Positions 40,784 to 50,456 are shown, counted from the stretch's first letter. The stretch: DNA of 64,000 nucleotides from Lachnoclostridium sp. UBA5725 (GCA_002419585.1 DIGJ01000018.1:89173-153172), one strand, 5' to 3'. Notes: generated by a model not told the origin, from the letters alone. Made by a program: numbers and translations.

Positions 40784-42281
40784 CCGGATACCTCCGCTCT
40801 TTACGATCGAAAGCCTTTCCGTTATTTTTTGCACCCTTTGCAAAGATTGCCGCATTGTTAAGTACTGCTTCTCCGTTTTCTAACCGTTCTACTTCGGATC
40901 GTTTTGCCAGATAACCAGTTACACGTACCATATCACCACCAGCACCATACGCTGAAAAATAATGAATTCCGTTATCAAATGCTCCTTTTACAATACGAAC
41001 CAAAGCTTCTGGATGTTTTTGATACGTTTCTTCAAATACAAAGATGTCTCCAATACCATTAATAAAGTATTTTTGGAATGGAGCAGACTGTAAAATATGC
41101 TCCATCAAATCTGGCTCCTCGCCAACTGGAATACGGCAACCTGGAGAAAATCCATCATCGGTATCAAGGCCTACCTGTGCATGTAAGAAATGATTTCCAT
41201 CAAAGCAGTCTACATATGGAGAATGGTGCTTTTTTACAAGTTCACTTAACTTTTCAATAATTGTAAGTCCTAGTTTATTTGCTTCCTCGCAACGACCAAA
41301 GCGCTCTGTGCTATCAGTTGTATGAAGTAAGGTATTTACTGCTTCTGCAAGTCCAACCACTCCTAGCATTCCTGTAAATAAGTCTCTGGAAACAAAGCCT
41401 TCTTTTACCAGAAAATTAGAGGTAAAGAACGTACTTTCTTCGCGCACAAAGCGAGAACGTTCGTCAATTACACGAAGCGTTTCTTTCGCTCCCATTGGCA
41501 GCTGATTTTCTAAGAAGTCTTCTACGGAAGTTGCCTTCTTTGCTAAATTACTAAGCACCAAACGTACGAGGGTATAACCACCACCACTAATATTGAAGCC
41601 ATTGTAACAGCTAACGATTGCATAATTTTCTGTTCCAAAGGCTTTCTTATATTTTGTGTGATCTGCAAAGCTTGGCTTTGCAGTCTTTAATGCAACCGAT
41701 GCACTTAGTTCCATAAACTCGTTTGAAGTAACACCTTCTTCGCATTTCAGTGTAATATTTGGCATGGAACACTGTAGTTCTTCGGTTGCTTTAAGGATTA
41801 AACGGCCTGCAACAGTGTCTATTGGTCCAATATTGGCATGCACAAAGGAATTCGTAAGGGTACGGTCAATATGTTGTAAAAATAACTTGATTGCAAGATA
41901 AGCTTCGGCCTCATCTTTCACAAATGGCTGTAATAAGGTATCGATATTGCCTATATACACTGGAAACGAAGTAATGGAAGGTACATGCTTATAAAATATT
42001 AAAAGCGCATTGGTCGCTTCCCAGATATTTGTTGGAGGATCCAGCTCAAGGAATTTACATCCTTGTGTCATAAGTTTTTCATAGTCCGGTACGATATATC
42101 TAGGACGGTAAGGGATTTCTCCCTCAAACATCGTACAGATAACATTTTGTTTGATTAATTCGTCCGCTGCTTCACCATAATGCAACACTGTTTCACTGTT
42201 TCCTGCAACTGCTGCCAATTCAAGAATCTGCTGATGGTACGTTAAGGATTGATCTTTTATAATATCCATTACTTGACTCAT
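40770..42281 (-). CDS. yjjI: YjjI family glycyl-radical enzyme
   Basis: The 503-residue glycyl-radical enzyme belongs to the DUF3029/YjjI family. The radical Gly lies in RVTGYLAKRSE near residue 463; the substrate is unknown. It is shorter than pyruvate formate-lyase and PduC-like enzymes. The gene is coupled by a 4-bp overlap to the upstream Crp-family regulator and by 14 bp to its activase, so the three genes form an operon. Such enzymes work only without oxygen, which fits an anaerobic host. Confidence 0.92.
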   Translation of the reverse strand: MSQVMDIIKDQSLTYHQQILELAAVAGNSETVLHYGEAADELIKQNVICTMFEGEIPYRPRYIVPDYEKLMTQGCKFLELDPPTNIWEATNALLIFYKHVPSITSFPVYIGNIDTLLQPFVKDEAEAYLAIKLFLQHIDRTLTNSFVHANIGPIDTVAGRLILKATEELQCSMPNITLKCEEGVTSNEFMELSASVALKTAKPSFADHTKYKKAFGTENYAIVSCYNGFNISGGGYTLVRLVLSNLAKKATSVEDFLENQLPMGAKETLRVIDERSRFVREESTFFTSNFLVKEGFVSRDLFTGMLGVVGLAEAVNTLLHTTDSTERFGRCEEANKLGLTIIEKLSELVKKHHSPYVDCFDGNHFLHAQVGLDTDDGFSPGCRIPVGEEPDLMEHILQSAPFQKYFINGIGDIFVFEETYQKHPEALVRIVKGAFDNGIHYFSAYGAGGDMVRVTGYLAKRSEVERLENGEAVLNNAAIFAKGAKNNGKAFDRKERRYPDADK

Positions 42282-42976
42282 AATTCGTCCCTCATTTCTT
42301 CAAATTTATTCACTAGTTTTTTGTATTGTTCTTTGGATACGCCAATACCTTTTCGGTTCACACTAACAATGTCTGTTTCTTTTAATTGCTTCAAGACACG
42401 GTGCACGGTTCTGGTAGAAATACAAAACAAGGTACCCATTTCTTCCTTGCTTTTTTGAATAAAGACTGGCTCATCAGCGGATGCTTCATAACACTCGATC
42501 AGATATTTTACAATCTGATAATTAGCTGGATACACACGATGCTCACCGATTGTAAACGATCGCTCAAACATACTCTTGGAGACAAATTTCAGTACTTCAA
42601 GGATTAACCATTGGTCTTTATAGAACCATTCCATGAATATATTGATTGGAATTACCAAGAACTCACAATCGGTTTTCGTCTTTAGATATGCGGAATAAAT
42701 CGTGCTTTCTGCAAGCAATTCCATGACTCCAATATAAGAAATTGGTTCTGCAAAATCAAAATTGTATACGGTCCCATTCAGAAACTCATTTTGAACCTGC
42801 ATCTGCCCTTTACAGCATAGTAAAACTTCCTTAATTTGCTGCTCCTTTTCTACCACAAATAAGCCTTTTTTCACCCTCTTTACATGGGAACATTCAAAAA
42901 CTTTTGCTGGCATGTGTTCAAACAGTTCCAGATTTTTCTCATCTTTCAATGAGTTCATCCAATCTTCTTTATTCAT
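42278..42976 (-). CDS. Crp/Fnr family transcriptional regulator of the yjjI operon
   Basis: The 232-residue protein has a cyclic-nucleotide-like beta-roll (about 15-140) and a C-terminal helix-turn-helix (MGTLFCISTRTVHRVLKQL). There is no N-terminal Cys cluster, so it is not an Fe-S Fnr. I start at 42976 (MNKEDW), which has GGAGGC upstream. Its stop overlaps the yjjI ATG. A CGACATATGTCG palindrome at 43062-43073 upstream of the operon is a likely binding site. The effector is unknown. Confidence 0.88.
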   Translation of the reverse strand: MNKEDWMNSLKDEKNLELFEHMPAKVFECSHVKRVKKGLFVVEKEQQIKEVLLCCKGQMQVQNEFLNGTVYNFDFAEPISYIGVMELLAESTIYSAYLKTKTDCEFLVIPINIFMEWFYKDQWLILEVLKFVSKSMFERSFTIGEHRVYPANYQIVKYLIECYEASADEPVFIQKSKEEMGTLFCISTRTVHRVLKQLKETDIVSVNRKGIGVSKEQYKKLVNKFEEMRDEL

Positions 42977-43061
42977 CGATTCGGCGCCTCCAAAATAAAC
43001 TTGATGATTGTTCAACTTTATTTTATATTATTATTTTAATCTTCTATTTCACAAATCAAAA

Positions 43062-43073
43062 CGACATATGTCG
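43062..43073. promoter_or_regulatory. Candidate Crp-family operator upstream of the yjjI operon
   Basis: CGACATATGTCG is a perfect 12-bp palindrome, with flanking AAA and TTT that extend the symmetry after one mismatch on each side. It lies 86 bp upstream of the regulator's start, consistent with an autoregulatory or activating site. Confidence 0.5.
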
Positions 43074-43095
43074 CTTTCAATCTATTGTAGAATAA

Positions 43096-43150
43096 AAAAA
43101 TATTTCTTTCAATTGAAAACTTCATTGTTTTATGAAAGAAATATTTTTAT
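43096..43150. terminator. Intrinsic terminator of the Nudix-GNAT gene
   Basis: AAAAATATTTCTTTCA (43096-43111) pairs with TGAAAGAAATATTTTT (43133-43148) and is followed by T-rich sequence on either strand. It ends the Nudix-GNAT gene on the minus strand. Confidence 0.7.
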
Positions 43151-43162
43151 TCATTCTATGCA

Positions 43163-44416
43163 CTAAAAAAGCCAATATAAATGGTCCTTTGAAACTTCCA
43201 TACCAAGGGACATTTGCAAATACATGGAGGCAGCATTTCCTTCTACCACCTGACAAAATGGGACATTCCCCATTCTCAAAATCTCGTTAATGAGGAACGA
43301 TTCCAAGGCCTTTCCAATTCCGCGGCGCTTATAAGCAGGTAAAACCTCAAGTAATCCCATGCTTCCTTCTAAATGCTGTCCGATAAAACCTGTCAATTCA
43401 TTTCCAATATAAGCTCCATACAAGTCACCTTTGGCAATCAGCGTTTCAAAATATGAAATGTCATCTGATGTGTGGTAGTGTTCCTTAACAAATATCGCAT
43501 CCTTCTTTTCTAACGGACGAATCATACATTCACTGTCAACTGATATCTGCTCCTTCTTTGTATATACTGCCTGCACACAGTCAAGGGATTCCTGAAATCC
43601 AAACCGTTCTTTTACGAAATCTACGTGGGAGGACTGATGCAGTGAAAAAAGAGCCGCCTTGTCTATCGAACAAATCAACTGCTTTGCCAAATCCTCATTC
43701 TCCGTTGATAACATATACGCCCCACTTTTGCGTTCAAATAGGAATACCCCCTCTGCATTTGCATATAGAATATCTGCATGGTTTCTTCGAATTGGTTCCA
43801 GCATTCCCATATGTAGGAGAGGATTCTTCTCTAAGTATGCAATAGCATTTGAGCGGATTAATTTATCATTCAGCTTTCGATAGATTCCACGCATCCAAGG
43901 TTCGTTGGAAGCTTCCACAACGGATTCGATCGGGAACCATTTTACTCCACTATTTTCATCCGTTTTTATTTGAAGTAGATCCAATTCATCTGCTTCTAAT
44001 AAATAGGTTATATTGACGTGAAGATGCGACGGCACATATTCCCCGCGCTTTTTATGCCCATCTACGGTAATAATTTCTAACGAGAATATTTGATCTGACA
44101 CAGGGAAAATATGTTCAATTCCCGTTTCTTCCTTTGCTTCTTTTACAGCTACCCGTAGCAAATCCTCATCGCCATCAGCGTGCCCTCCCGTCCAGGACCA
44201 GGAATTGTAAATATTATGAAAAATCATAAGTATTTTCGTATGTTCTTTATTCACCAACCAGGAAGAAGCCGTAAAGTGCGCAATTTTGTTTTTCCGTAAG
44301 AATATATTCTTTGAAGTTTTGATAAAATCAATCATAACCTCTTTATCTTTTTCTTCCTGTTCATTATAAGGTATGTAATGCTTGATTTCTTCCTGCAATT
44401 TCATTTTGTTCCTCAT
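43163..44416 (-). CDS. Nudix hydrolase fused to a GNAT acetyltransferase
   Basis: The 417-residue protein joins two domains. Residues 40-180 are a Nudix hydrolase with the box GGHADGDEDLLRVAVKEAKEETGI, where the usual REUxEE Arg is Lys. Residues 290-417 are a GNAT acetyltransferase with the acetyl-CoA loop KRRGIGKALESFL. A middle segment (about 195-290) is not recognised but resembles an N-terminal GNAT half. Substrates are unknown. It is monocistronic and ends at the hairpin 43096-43150. Confidence 0.85.
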   Translation of the reverse strand: MRNKMKLQEEIKHYIPYNEQEEKDKEVMIDFIKTSKNIFLRKNKIAHFTASSWLVNKEHTKILMIFHNIYNSWSWTGGHADGDEDLLRVAVKEAKEETGIEHIFPVSDQIFSLEIITVDGHKKRGEYVPSHLHVNITYLLEADELDLLQIKTDENSGVKWFPIESVVEASNEPWMRGIYRKLNDKLIRSNAIAYLEKNPLLHMGMLEPIRRNHADILYANAEGVFLFERKSGAYMLSTENEDLAKQLICSIDKAALFSLHQSSHVDFVKERFGFQESLDCVQAVYTKKEQISVDSECMIRPLEKKDAIFVKEHYHTSDDISYFETLIAKGDLYGAYIGNELTGFIGQHLEGSMGLLEVLPAYKRRGIGKALESFLINEILRMGNVPFCQVVEGNAASMYLQMSLGMEVSKDHLYWLF

Positions 44417-44449
44417 TCCTGTGCCTGTTTTACTGATTATCTATTTTTG

Positions 44450-45097
44450 TTAGATTCTGGTATCAATTTGATATCCTTTTGTCTTTATTTTTGCCTGGCT
44501 ATAACTGTTAAGCACATTCTCTTCTTTTTCAACATTCAAACCCAAGTCTTCCTTCATTTTTTTTATTTCATCATGAATTGAGGTGTTATGCAAAACATTC
44601 GTAGAATCACTTTTCTCTTTTTTAACTTGTTCAGACAATGATTGTCCAATTATCTCTTGTCCTGCTACATCCATAAGTGTACTCGCATCATCCATTGATT
44701 CTAACGTTTGTGACATATCCCCTAGATTCTCACTTGAAGCTTCCGTGCTCGTTGCCACTTGTAATAGCTGTTCCATCTTTAGCGTCATTTCAGCCATTTC
44801 TGGTGACATAATTTCTTCCAGATTCTCTTTCTTTTCCTCAACTTCTTTTTCAACTCGCTTCTTATTGGATTTTTTTAAAGCGGTTTCAATTTCTGTTTGT
44901 AAATCAGTTAGCTGTTGATCAATCTCCATAAGTTTAGTATCCTTATCCTCCTTGGATAATCCTTTATTTTGATCAATTTTATTCCTTTGTAACTCCAGTT
45001 GATTACACGCAGATAAGATATCTTTTTTCCCATGAAAATTTGGTGTTGCTATATTTTGTATACTAATACTGCTATGAATTGTTAATGAATGGCTCAT
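44450..45097 (-). CDS. Hypothetical coiled-coil protein
   Basis: The 215-residue protein has no signal peptide. Residues 25-110 are strongly helical and charged with coiled-coil heptads (KLMEIDQQLTDLQTEIETALKK and EKEVEEKKENLEEI), resembling FlxA-like proteins. The C-terminal half is polar, with a Ser/Met-rich segment. No firm family assignment. It is transcribed away from yjjG. Confidence 0.6.
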   Translation of the reverse strand: MSHSLTIHSSISIQNIATPNFHGKKDILSACNQLELQRNKIDQNKGLSKEDKDTKLMEIDQQLTDLQTEIETALKKSNKKRVEKEVEEKKENLEEIMSPEMAEMTLKMEQLLQVATSTEASSENLGDMSQTLESMDDASTLMDVAGQEIIGQSLSEQVKKEKSDSTNVLHNTSIHDEIKKMKEDLGLNVEKEENVLNSYSQAKIKTKGYQIDTRI

Positions 45098-45249
45098 AAT
45101 AATCCCCCCTTCCTTATTATATCGGATTTTTTTTAAAGCGATTAATAGGGATAGACAAATTCTTTTACTTATTGTAAGTTATATATGTAACCTTTGCTAA
45201 GTTGTACCAAACAAAAAGGTTAAATCACACCTACAATTGGAGGACAGCT

Positions 45250-45945
45250 ATGAAATATGAAGTGCTAATCTTTGATGCGGATGAAACATTGTTTGATTTT
45301 GAAAAATCGGAACGCTATGCTCTCGAACATGCTATGAAAGAATTAGGAATTTCTTATAATGAATCTTATCATTTACCAATCTATTCAAAAATAAATGAAA
45401 CCATCTGGAAAGAATTAGAACGTGGTCAGATTACCCAGGATGCATTAAAAGCGGAACGTTTTCGCCGATTTATAGATAAAATCGAGGTATCCATCGATGC
45501 GAATGATCTTTCTAGCGCATACTTAAGACACCTTTCTGATGCCTCCTTCTTACTCGAAGGAAGTTATGAATTAATCGAAGCACTCAAACCAAACTATCGT
45601 ATGATTATTGTAACCAATGGGCTTACCAGTGTACAAATGAAGCGAATCCGTTCGTCTATCCTGGCACCATTTTTTGAAGGAGTAATTATCTCAGAAGAAA
45701 TAAATCTATCCAAACCAAATGCTGCCATTTTTGATTATGCTTTGGAATCGATACAATATAGAGATAAACAAAAAGTGCTTATGATTGGTGATAGTCTAAC
45801 CTCTGATATGAAAGGCGGAAACAATGCTGGCATTGATACCTGCTGGTATAATCCAAATCAGAAAGAAAATACAAACGGCGCAAGTATAACCTACGAAGTT
45901 TCAAACTTTGAAGAATTAAAACAGCTCCTCGTATCAAAAAACTAG
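45250..45945 (+). CDS. yjjG: YjjG-type HAD hydrolase (pyrimidine nucleotidase)
   Basis: The 231-residue HAD phosphatase has motif I FDADETLFDF (nucleophile Asp), motif II VTNG, motif III Lys in LSKPNAAIFDYAL and motif IV MIGDSLTSDMKGG. The closest named relative is YjjG, which removes phosphate from noncanonical pyrimidine nucleotides. The ATG at 45250 follows GGAGG, so the frame's earlier start is not used. The hotdog thioesterase gene follows after 51 bp. Confidence 0.88.
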   Translation: MKYEVLIFDADETLFDFEKSERYALEHAMKELGISYNESYHLPIYSKINETIWKELERGQITQDALKAERFRRFIDKIEVSIDANDLSSAYLRHLSDASFLLEGSYELIEALKPNYRMIIVTNGLTSVQMKRIRSSILAPFFEGVIISEEINLSKPNAAIFDYALESIQYRDKQKVLMIGDSLTSDMKGGNNAGIDTCWYNPNQKENTNGASITYEVSNFEELKQLLVSKN

Positions 45946-45996
45946 AAAAAGCCATACTTTTATCAAAGTAGAAACCGAAAAAATGGAGAATTTGAA

Positions 45997-46428
45997 ATGA
46001 AAGAAACTACCTTTAAGAACAATGGAATATTCAGTGATGCTATGTGGCAGGGTATTCTAAAACATATTGATCCAAATCATATTACCGATATGGATATATT
46101 AGATATAAGACCCGGTTATGCTTATGTATCATTGAAAACGGATAACAGTAATCAGAATCTGTATGGATATACCCATGGTGGTACGATTTTTACACTCTGT
46201 GATTTAGCTTCCGGAATGGCAGTATATGCCTACGGCGTAACCGATGTGACTTTGCAAGGAAGTATTAACTACTTAAAACCAGCCATCTGTGATATCATTT
46301 ATGCCGAAGCAACTACCGCTCGAAAAGGAAATCGCACCGCAGTAACACGCGTTGAAGTAACCGACGCGAATAAAGAATTACTAGCGATTGCAACTTTTAC
46401 AATGTATATTACAAGTGAAATAAAATAA
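45997..46428 (+). CDS. PaaI-type hotdog thioesterase
   Basis: The 143-residue hotdog-fold protein has the PaaI signature: YGYTHGGTIFTLCDLASGMAVYAYG (residues about 50-75) and LQGSINYLKPA. It would hydrolyse an acyl-CoA thioester. Substrate unknown. It follows yjjG and is ended by a terminator at 46438-46488. Confidence 0.88.
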   Translation: MKETTFKNNGIFSDAMWQGILKHIDPNHITDMDILDIRPGYAYVSLKTDNSNQNLYGYTHGGTIFTLCDLASGMAVYAYGVTDVTLQGSINYLKPAICDIIYAEATTARKGNRTAVTRVEVTDANKELLAIATFTMYITSEIK

Positions 46429-46437
46429 TGAATCTGC

Positions 46438-46488
46438 AAAAAAGAGGATGTTGCAATGAATTTATTCAAATTGAAACATCCTCTTTTA
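46438..46488. terminator. Bidirectional terminator between the thioesterase and the GGDEF gene
   Basis: AAAAGAGGATGTTGCAAT pairs with ATTGAAACATCCTCTTTT with one mismatch. It serves the + strand thioesterase and the - strand GGDEF-receiver gene, which converge. Confidence 0.85.
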
Positions 46489-46492
46489 AGTG

Positions 46493-47992
46493 TTATCTTA
46501 TTTTACTCTCGATTGCTTCGGAAACTCTTTCATTAATTGTTTTGGCATCATACGGCTTAGTTATAAAACTATCCACTCCAATTTCCATCATTTGTAACTC
46601 ATTTTTTTGATTCGAAGTTAATTGGATTACCGCAATCTTTTTATAAGTATCCTTATTTTTTATTTCGCCAAATACATCATATCCATTTATAATCGGAACG
46701 CTGGTATCCATGATAACGGCATCCACCTTACCCTCATACTTATGTAAATATCCGACTGCTATTTGGGCATTTTCCGCTTGTATTACATTGAAATTTGTCT
46801 GTAAGAAGTTCGATAATACTGCCCTGCTTAATTCTTCTTCCTCAACAACAAGTATGGTAGCTCGATTGGAATCTGCTTGAAAACGCTCGGTAAAAAACGA
46901 AATTTGGTTTTTACCATTCCTCTTTGCTAGATACATCGTCTGATCGGCTCTTGATAGCATGGTATCAAAATTTAATGACAATTGCGGATTATTGCAAACA
47001 ATTCCAATGCTGCAGGATATTACTTCTTTCGTAATAATATTAGAAAAAACAGTATTTATTTTTTTTGATACAAGTTCCGCTTTCTGCTTTATATTATCTA
47101 GGTTTTCAATATTCTTTACCAATACAAGGAACTCATCTCCACCAATTCGTCCAACGAGGTCTCCTGTAGGAAATGTTTTCTTTAGTATTGCACCAACCTC
47201 TTTTAAAACATAATCCCCTTGCCTGTGACCTAACGTATCATTGATTGCTTTAAAATTATCCAAATCAATCATTACAAGCGCACTTGGCTGTAGTTCCTTT
47301 TTTTCATCAAGATATGCACGACACATCTGCTCAGTATATTCTTTATTGAAAATCCCAGTCAGTCTATCCGTTTGAGACAGTGTTTGATAAATTAGTGTTG
47401 TCTTCATATGATTGATATGCATTTTACGTATATAGGCAATAAATACCGCACTGACAACAAAACAGCATACTGTATTTGCAATATCATATTGTACCACTTG
47501 GGGATAATCTGCTTTTACAAAAAAAGTGGTAATTCCAAACGCCACACAAGCTATTGCTATCATAGCAAAGGAGTGGATTGGTGGTTCAATGTAAATCAAA
47601 GGTATAATAACCAGTAATACAAAAAAAGTAACAGCCAAATCCTCTGGGCTAAAAACGGTTCCTGCAACAATTACTAATCCAAAGATTGCGATTGCATATA
47701 TGTAATATAAGATTCTCGCACAACGATGACTTTTCTTTAATATATAAAACGTTATCCCTGTCATGATAGCAAAGAATAAGGTATATGCAATATAAAAACC
47801 AGACAAATAATCCAAAAAACCATAAGTAAACGTCATGATAGCCAATAAAAAAGTGATGCCCGTTGTTGCAGCATATGCGGTCTTCACTGTTTTATAGTTC
47901 AAATCATCCATTGTTTCCCTATTCATGCTATAAAAACTATGATCAACATTTCCATATAAGATTCGATTTAGTAGTTTTTTATCCATTTTCAA
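46493..47992 (-). CDS. Membrane diguanylate cyclase with C-terminal receiver domain
   Basis: The 499-residue protein has six N-terminal membrane helices (about 40-195) and a GGDEF domain with the intact GRIGGDEF motif and the DLDNFKAINDTLGH block, so it should make c-di-GMP. There is no RxxD inhibitory site before GGDEF. A response-regulator domain follows (about 375-499), with acidic pocket EEEE, phosphoacceptor Asp in VIMDTSVP and the Lys in TKPYD. A receiver placed after GGDEF is unusual; it may be phosphorylated by a separate histidine kinase not in this window. Confidence 0.9.
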   Translation of the reverse strand: MKMDKKLLNRILYGNVDHSFYSMNRETMDDLNYKTVKTAYAATTGITFLLAIMTFTYGFLDYLSGFYIAYTLFFAIMTGITFYILKKSHRCARILYYIYAIAIFGLVIVAGTVFSPEDLAVTFFVLLVIIPLIYIEPPIHSFAMIAIACVAFGITTFFVKADYPQVVQYDIANTVCCFVVSAVFIAYIRKMHINHMKTTLIYQTLSQTDRLTGIFNKEYTEQMCRAYLDEKKELQPSALVMIDLDNFKAINDTLGHRQGDYVLKEVGAILKKTFPTGDLVGRIGGDEFLVLVKNIENLDNIKQKAELVSKKINTVFSNIITKEVISCSIGIVCNNPQLSLNFDTMLSRADQTMYLAKRNGKNQISFFTERFQADSNRATILVVEEEELSRAVLSNFLQTNFNVIQAENAQIAVGYLHKYEGKVDAVIMDTSVPIINGYDVFGEIKNKDTYKKIAVIQLTSNQKNELQMMEIGVDSFITKPYDAKTINERVSEAIESKIR

Positions 47993-48070
47993 TCCCCATT
48001 CCTTAGTTGTATCATACTCACAGTTCTATTGAACGTTACCTGTTTTTTAATATTGACTGATTGTTATGCT

Positions 48071-48568
48071 TCAACAAGGAATGGTGATTCTTTTCCAATT
48101 TTCCACCAAACGTTCCAGTGAATATGCTGCATTTGCAGGACTTGTCGACGGAAGTTCTATGATATCTCGCCCGGTAAGTTCCTGATGATAGGTTCGATAA
48201 AGTTTCGCTGCAGTTTTACCATTTGCATAGATTTGCTTTATGTCACACACCCGTAGAATCTGATTTAAATCCATTGGCACTACATTTTGAATGCTGCTAT
48301 CACTGGAACCCATGATTTCGCAACTTTTTATCACATCCCAAATAGCAATTTGACAAAATAGTAGCATATCGATTTTTTCCTGTGTGGATTTCGGTACTTC
48401 TCTTTCATATAGGTATGCAAGAAGTTTCCAAAAACGATTTTGCGCATGTCCATAATAAAATCCATTTTCACGCGATTTGACAGAAGGAAGGCTTCCAAGA
48501 ATCAATACCTTAGAATCTTCATTATATACTGGTTCAAACGTATGTGTTACTGTTTCATAGCTTTGCAT
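48071..48568 (-). CDS. Mismatch-type uracil/hypoxanthine DNA glycosylase
   Basis: The 165-residue protein belongs to the uracil-DNA glycosylase superfamily, close to the DNA-deoxyinosine glycosylase group. Motif 1 is ILGSLPSVKSRENGFYYGHAQNRFW (residues about 24-48), and the C-terminal LPSTSPANAAYS carries the second motif. It excises deaminated bases. Its start overlaps the ribokinase gene by 14 bp, placing a DNA repair gene at the end of a nucleoside-salvage operon. Confidence 0.85.
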   Translation of the reverse strand: MQSYETVTHTFEPVYNEDSKVLILGSLPSVKSRENGFYYGHAQNRFWKLLAYLYEREVPKSTQEKIDMLLFCQIAIWDVIKSCEIMGSSDSSIQNVVPMDLNQILRVCDIKQIYANGKTAAKLYRTYHQELTGRDIIELPSTSPANAAYSLERLVENWKRITIPC

Positions 48569-49436
48569 TTACTTCATCCTTGAATGGAATAGAAGGAGCT
48601 GCACCCATGCGAGAAACTGCAAGTGCCGATGCCATTGCTGCTCGTTTCATAATATCTTCTATTTTCATATCTTCCAATAATCCAGTAATAAAATAACCAG
48701 TAAACGTATCTCCTGCTGCCGTTGTATCAACAGCTTTCACTGGGAATATTGACTGCTTAACCTGTATCTTACCATCACTAAATACGGATCCATCGTGTCC
48801 AAGCGTTAATACCACTTTACAGTTAGGATAAGTTGCATGTATTTTTGTAAGAATATCCTCTGGTTTCGTTTCTCCACTAATCTGTCCACCCTCGATTTCA
48901 TTGAGTAAAAAGATGGATACCTTAGATAAATCGCATGCTCCTAGCGCATCATCCAAAGGAGAAGGATTGAGTACAATGCACATTCCCTGTTCATAAGCAC
49001 GGTCAATAATATAGTCTAGAAGATTAATCTCATTTTGAAGGAGTAAAATGTCACCTTTTTCAAACGTTGCAATTACTCGATCGATATATTCTCTGGTCAT
49101 TGCACGGTTCGCTCCACCAAATAACAGGATACAATTTTGGGCATTTTTATCCAATTGAATAATAGCATGTCCGCTCTTTCCTTCTGTAACTTCAATAAGG
49201 CTGGTATCTACCATATTTTCTTTTAGTGTCGCTATCAGCATATCTCCATCTTTACCAACCATGCCGGCATGATAAACATCTGCACCCGCTTTTGCAAGAG
49301 CAATCGATTGGTTCAATCCCTTGCCACCACTAAATGTTTCCATTGATCTTGAGGCGATGGTCTCTCCTGGCATAACGGCATGATCTACCTGATACACATA
49401 ATCATAGTTTAACGATCCAAAATTTAATACCTTCAT
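48555..49436 (-). CDS. rbsK: Ribokinase (PfkB family)
   Basis: RbsK (293 residues) phosphorylates ribose at C5. FSGGKGLNQSIALAKAGADV near residue 36 and the catalytic DTTAAGDTFTGYF near 240 (usually DTTGAGD) are the PfkB signatures. It follows the nucleoside hydrolase, whose ribose product it would use. AAAGGAGAAT precedes the ATG. Confidence 0.92.
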   Translation of the reverse strand: MKVLNFGSLNYDYVYQVDHAVMPGETIASRSMETFSGGKGLNQSIALAKAGADVYHAGMVGKDGDMLIATLKENMVDTSLIEVTEGKSGHAIIQLDKNAQNCILLFGGANRAMTREYIDRVIATFEKGDILLLQNEINLLDYIIDRAYEQGMCIVLNPSPLDDALGACDLSKVSIFLLNEIEGGQISGETKPEDILTKIHATYPNCKVVLTLGHDGSVFSDGKIQVKQSIFPVKAVDTTAAGDTFTGYFITGLLEDMKIEDIMKRAAMASALAVSRMGAAPSIPFKDEVNAKL

Positions 49437-49508
49437 TGTTATTCTCCTTTTTCGCTTTTGCTAACTTCGTTTATTATAATCTAATATTATTATTTATTTG
49501 AACTTTGT

Positions 49509-50456
49509 TTATACCAAGCGGTTATCCATTTCTTCAATACTTTCCATGAGATACCGTTCAAATAATTTCGTATCAACTTCCATCAAAACATCAATACCTG
49601 CCTCATCCTTTGTGCATTCGTGTTCAAAATCACACACTGTCATTCCACGATTCAAATTCTCAGAACAGTCAATCTCAACATCTATACGAACCGATTTATA
49701 TAGTTCAGGATGTAAAAGATACATAATGGTACTAGCATCATGAATGGAGGCTATCGGTTTATCGATATAATGTGGACTATTCAAATAAAACATCAGCATT
49801 TCTCCGCACATTTTTGAAATGCGTCCTTCTCTACTTTGAAGATATGCCGCCTGTTCCCTGCTAAACCCGCATTGAACGGTGACATCTAATCCACACATTA
49901 CAATCGGTAAACCACTTTTATAAACAATCGAAGCAGCCTCTGGGTCTGCCCAAATATTAAATTCGCCTGTTTTTGTTACGTTACCGCCTTTGCTTGCACC
50001 GCCCATCAAACAGATCAAATCAATTTTTTCTTTTACTTCTGGATACATATGAAGTAATAGCGCAATATTGGTCAATGGTCCGGTCGGAACCAAGGTTACT
50101 TTCTCTTCGCAGTTCATAATCAAATTCCGCATAAATACAACTGCATGTTCTTTTTCTTCTGCCCTTTTATTAGCCGGCAATTCATAGGTTCCAAGTCCTT
50201 TTTTTCCATGTATATCACCTGCTGTTGAAAGGACACGAAGTAACGGTTGTCTTGCACCTCTTGCTATCGGAATATCTTCTCTTCCTAAGAATTCTGTTAA
50301 TGCTAATGCATTGTTTGTTACCACATCACTTGATAAATTCCCCGCTACGGTAGTCATACCAAGTATATTTAATTTATCATCATTTGCAATCGCAAATGTA
50401 ATTGCTATTGCATCATCTATTCCAGGATCACAGTCCAGTATAATATTCCTCTTCAT
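49509..50456 (-). CDS. Inosine/uridine-preferring nucleoside hydrolase
   Basis: The 315-residue enzyme splits ribonucleosides into base and ribose. The calcium-binding DCDPGIDDA at the N-terminus and the HDASTIMYLL His-Asp near residue 240 are the IUNH signatures. I start at ATG 50456 because GGAGG is 5 nt upstream; the longer frame begins at a TTG. It leads the salvage operon with rbsK. Confidence 0.92.
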   Translation of the reverse strand: MKRNIILDCDPGIDDAIAITFAIANDDKLNILGMTTVAGNLSSDVVTNNALALTEFLGREDIPIARGARQPLLRVLSTAGDIHGKKGLGTYELPANKRAEEKEHAVVFMRNLIMNCEEKVTLVPTGPLTNIALLLHMYPEVKEKIDLICLMGGASKGGNVTKTGEFNIWADPEAASIVYKSGLPIVMCGLDVTVQCGFSREQAAYLQSREGRISKMCGEMLMFYLNSPHYIDKPIASIHDASTIMYLLHPELYKSVRIDVEIDCSENLNRGMTVCDFEHECTKDEAGIDVLMEVDTKLFERYLMESIEEMDNRLV

